Notes under the pieces: generated by a model
Seen by the model: only the letters and a program-made list of their open reading frames with translations
Told to the model about the DNA's origin: nothing
Databases searched by the model: none
Assembly (NCBI GenBank): GCA_914767715.1
Contig: OU612067.1
Coordinates: 1,858,001-1,922,000, forward strand
Direction: 5' to 3'
Origin: Membranipora membranacea
Taxonomy: Eukaryota > Bryozoa > Gymnolaemata > Cheilostomatida > Membraniporidae
Length of the DNA: 64,000 nt
Shown here: positions 63,548-64,000 of the stretch, one piece after another
Layout: each line of letters starts with the position of its first letter
Position numbering within the stretch: position 1 is the first letter of the stretch
Program-made: the position numbers and the translations under genes

Positions 63548-64000
63548 CTTCAACAATTAATTAACGCTAAACCATAGGAGTCATTAGGATACACCTTTGA
63601 CCGCTGTCAGAATTTGTCTTTTTCAGCACAAGCTCTGTTTTGACTGATTTATTTAGCTTGCAATCTAAGACATCTTTGACATCTTGCATAAGATGGTGGT
63701 AGGTCTTTTGATAGAACAAAAAATCTCTCACTTAGCCCATCAGATTTAGCGGGCTGCTGGTAAAATCCTTTAATAACCGAAACCAGAGGATTTATTTGAC
63801 TGTCTATTCAAGCGATGTTTTTGTTTATTCTTGTTTTTTTGTCTTAGGCAAAAAATAATGTCAAAGTTACAGTCAACAATGTAATGATCTATTGTTGAAT
63901 TTATATGATATGAAAAAACGCGACTCTTGTTCGAGTAATAGAAGACACAATATCCATCAAGTATAAGAAAACCCCTTGTTTCTTGCAAGTAATAAATTAT

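Overview
This is a nuclear DNA segment from an invertebrate animal. It is AT-rich, every gene found is split by GT-AG introns, and the exons are short. The gene set is metazoan: a biogenic-amine GPCR, a BIR (IAP-family) protein, a DESI peptidase, secreted PAN/CTHRC1-type proteins, a GPI-anchored protein and an MFS carrier. The receptor looks most like invertebrate beta-octopamine or D1-like receptors, which fits a protostome or other marine invertebrate, but I cannot name the species.

Layout. 229-7896 (+): 3' part of a DESI-type isopeptidase gene whose reading frame continues into a PUL-like helical region. One of its introns holds an oppositely oriented BIR-domain gene (5269-6415, -). 10376-16683 (-): complete three-exon class A amine GPCR. 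20202-29125 (-) and 30352-44141 (-): two tandem paralogues, 13 exons each with matching phases, encoding secreted proteins of 645 and 646 aa. Each has a signal peptide, a PAN/apple-like region and three CTHRC1-C-like modules. 50822-53941 (+): five-exon GPI-anchored cysteine-containing protein. 54888-55911 (-): membrane protein with a Cys/Pro/Asp-rich tail. 57886-63547 (-): ten 3' exons of an MFS transporter of monocarboxylate-transporter type, cut by the window end.

The introns and spacers hold many mobile elements. The largest is a 5.1-kb foldback-type element with long inverted repeats made of short tandem repeats and a perfect 9-bp target duplication, 15 bp downstream of a splice donor in the second PAN/CTHRC1 gene. 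Others are two hAT-like non-autonomous elements with perfect 8-bp target duplications, a TA-target MITE family (three copies), several palindromic MITEs, tRNA-derived SINEs and LINE fragments. The first PAN/CTHRC1 gene has an intronic 17-bp minisatellite whose unit copies the adjacent splice donor.

The genes do not form an operon. The most notable unit is the tandem PAN + triple-CTHRC1 pair, which has kept its exon structure while the proteins diverged, except for a near-identical patch in exon 12 that suggests gene conversion. Exon limits were derived by hand from GT/AG sites, frame continuity and comparison between paralogues.
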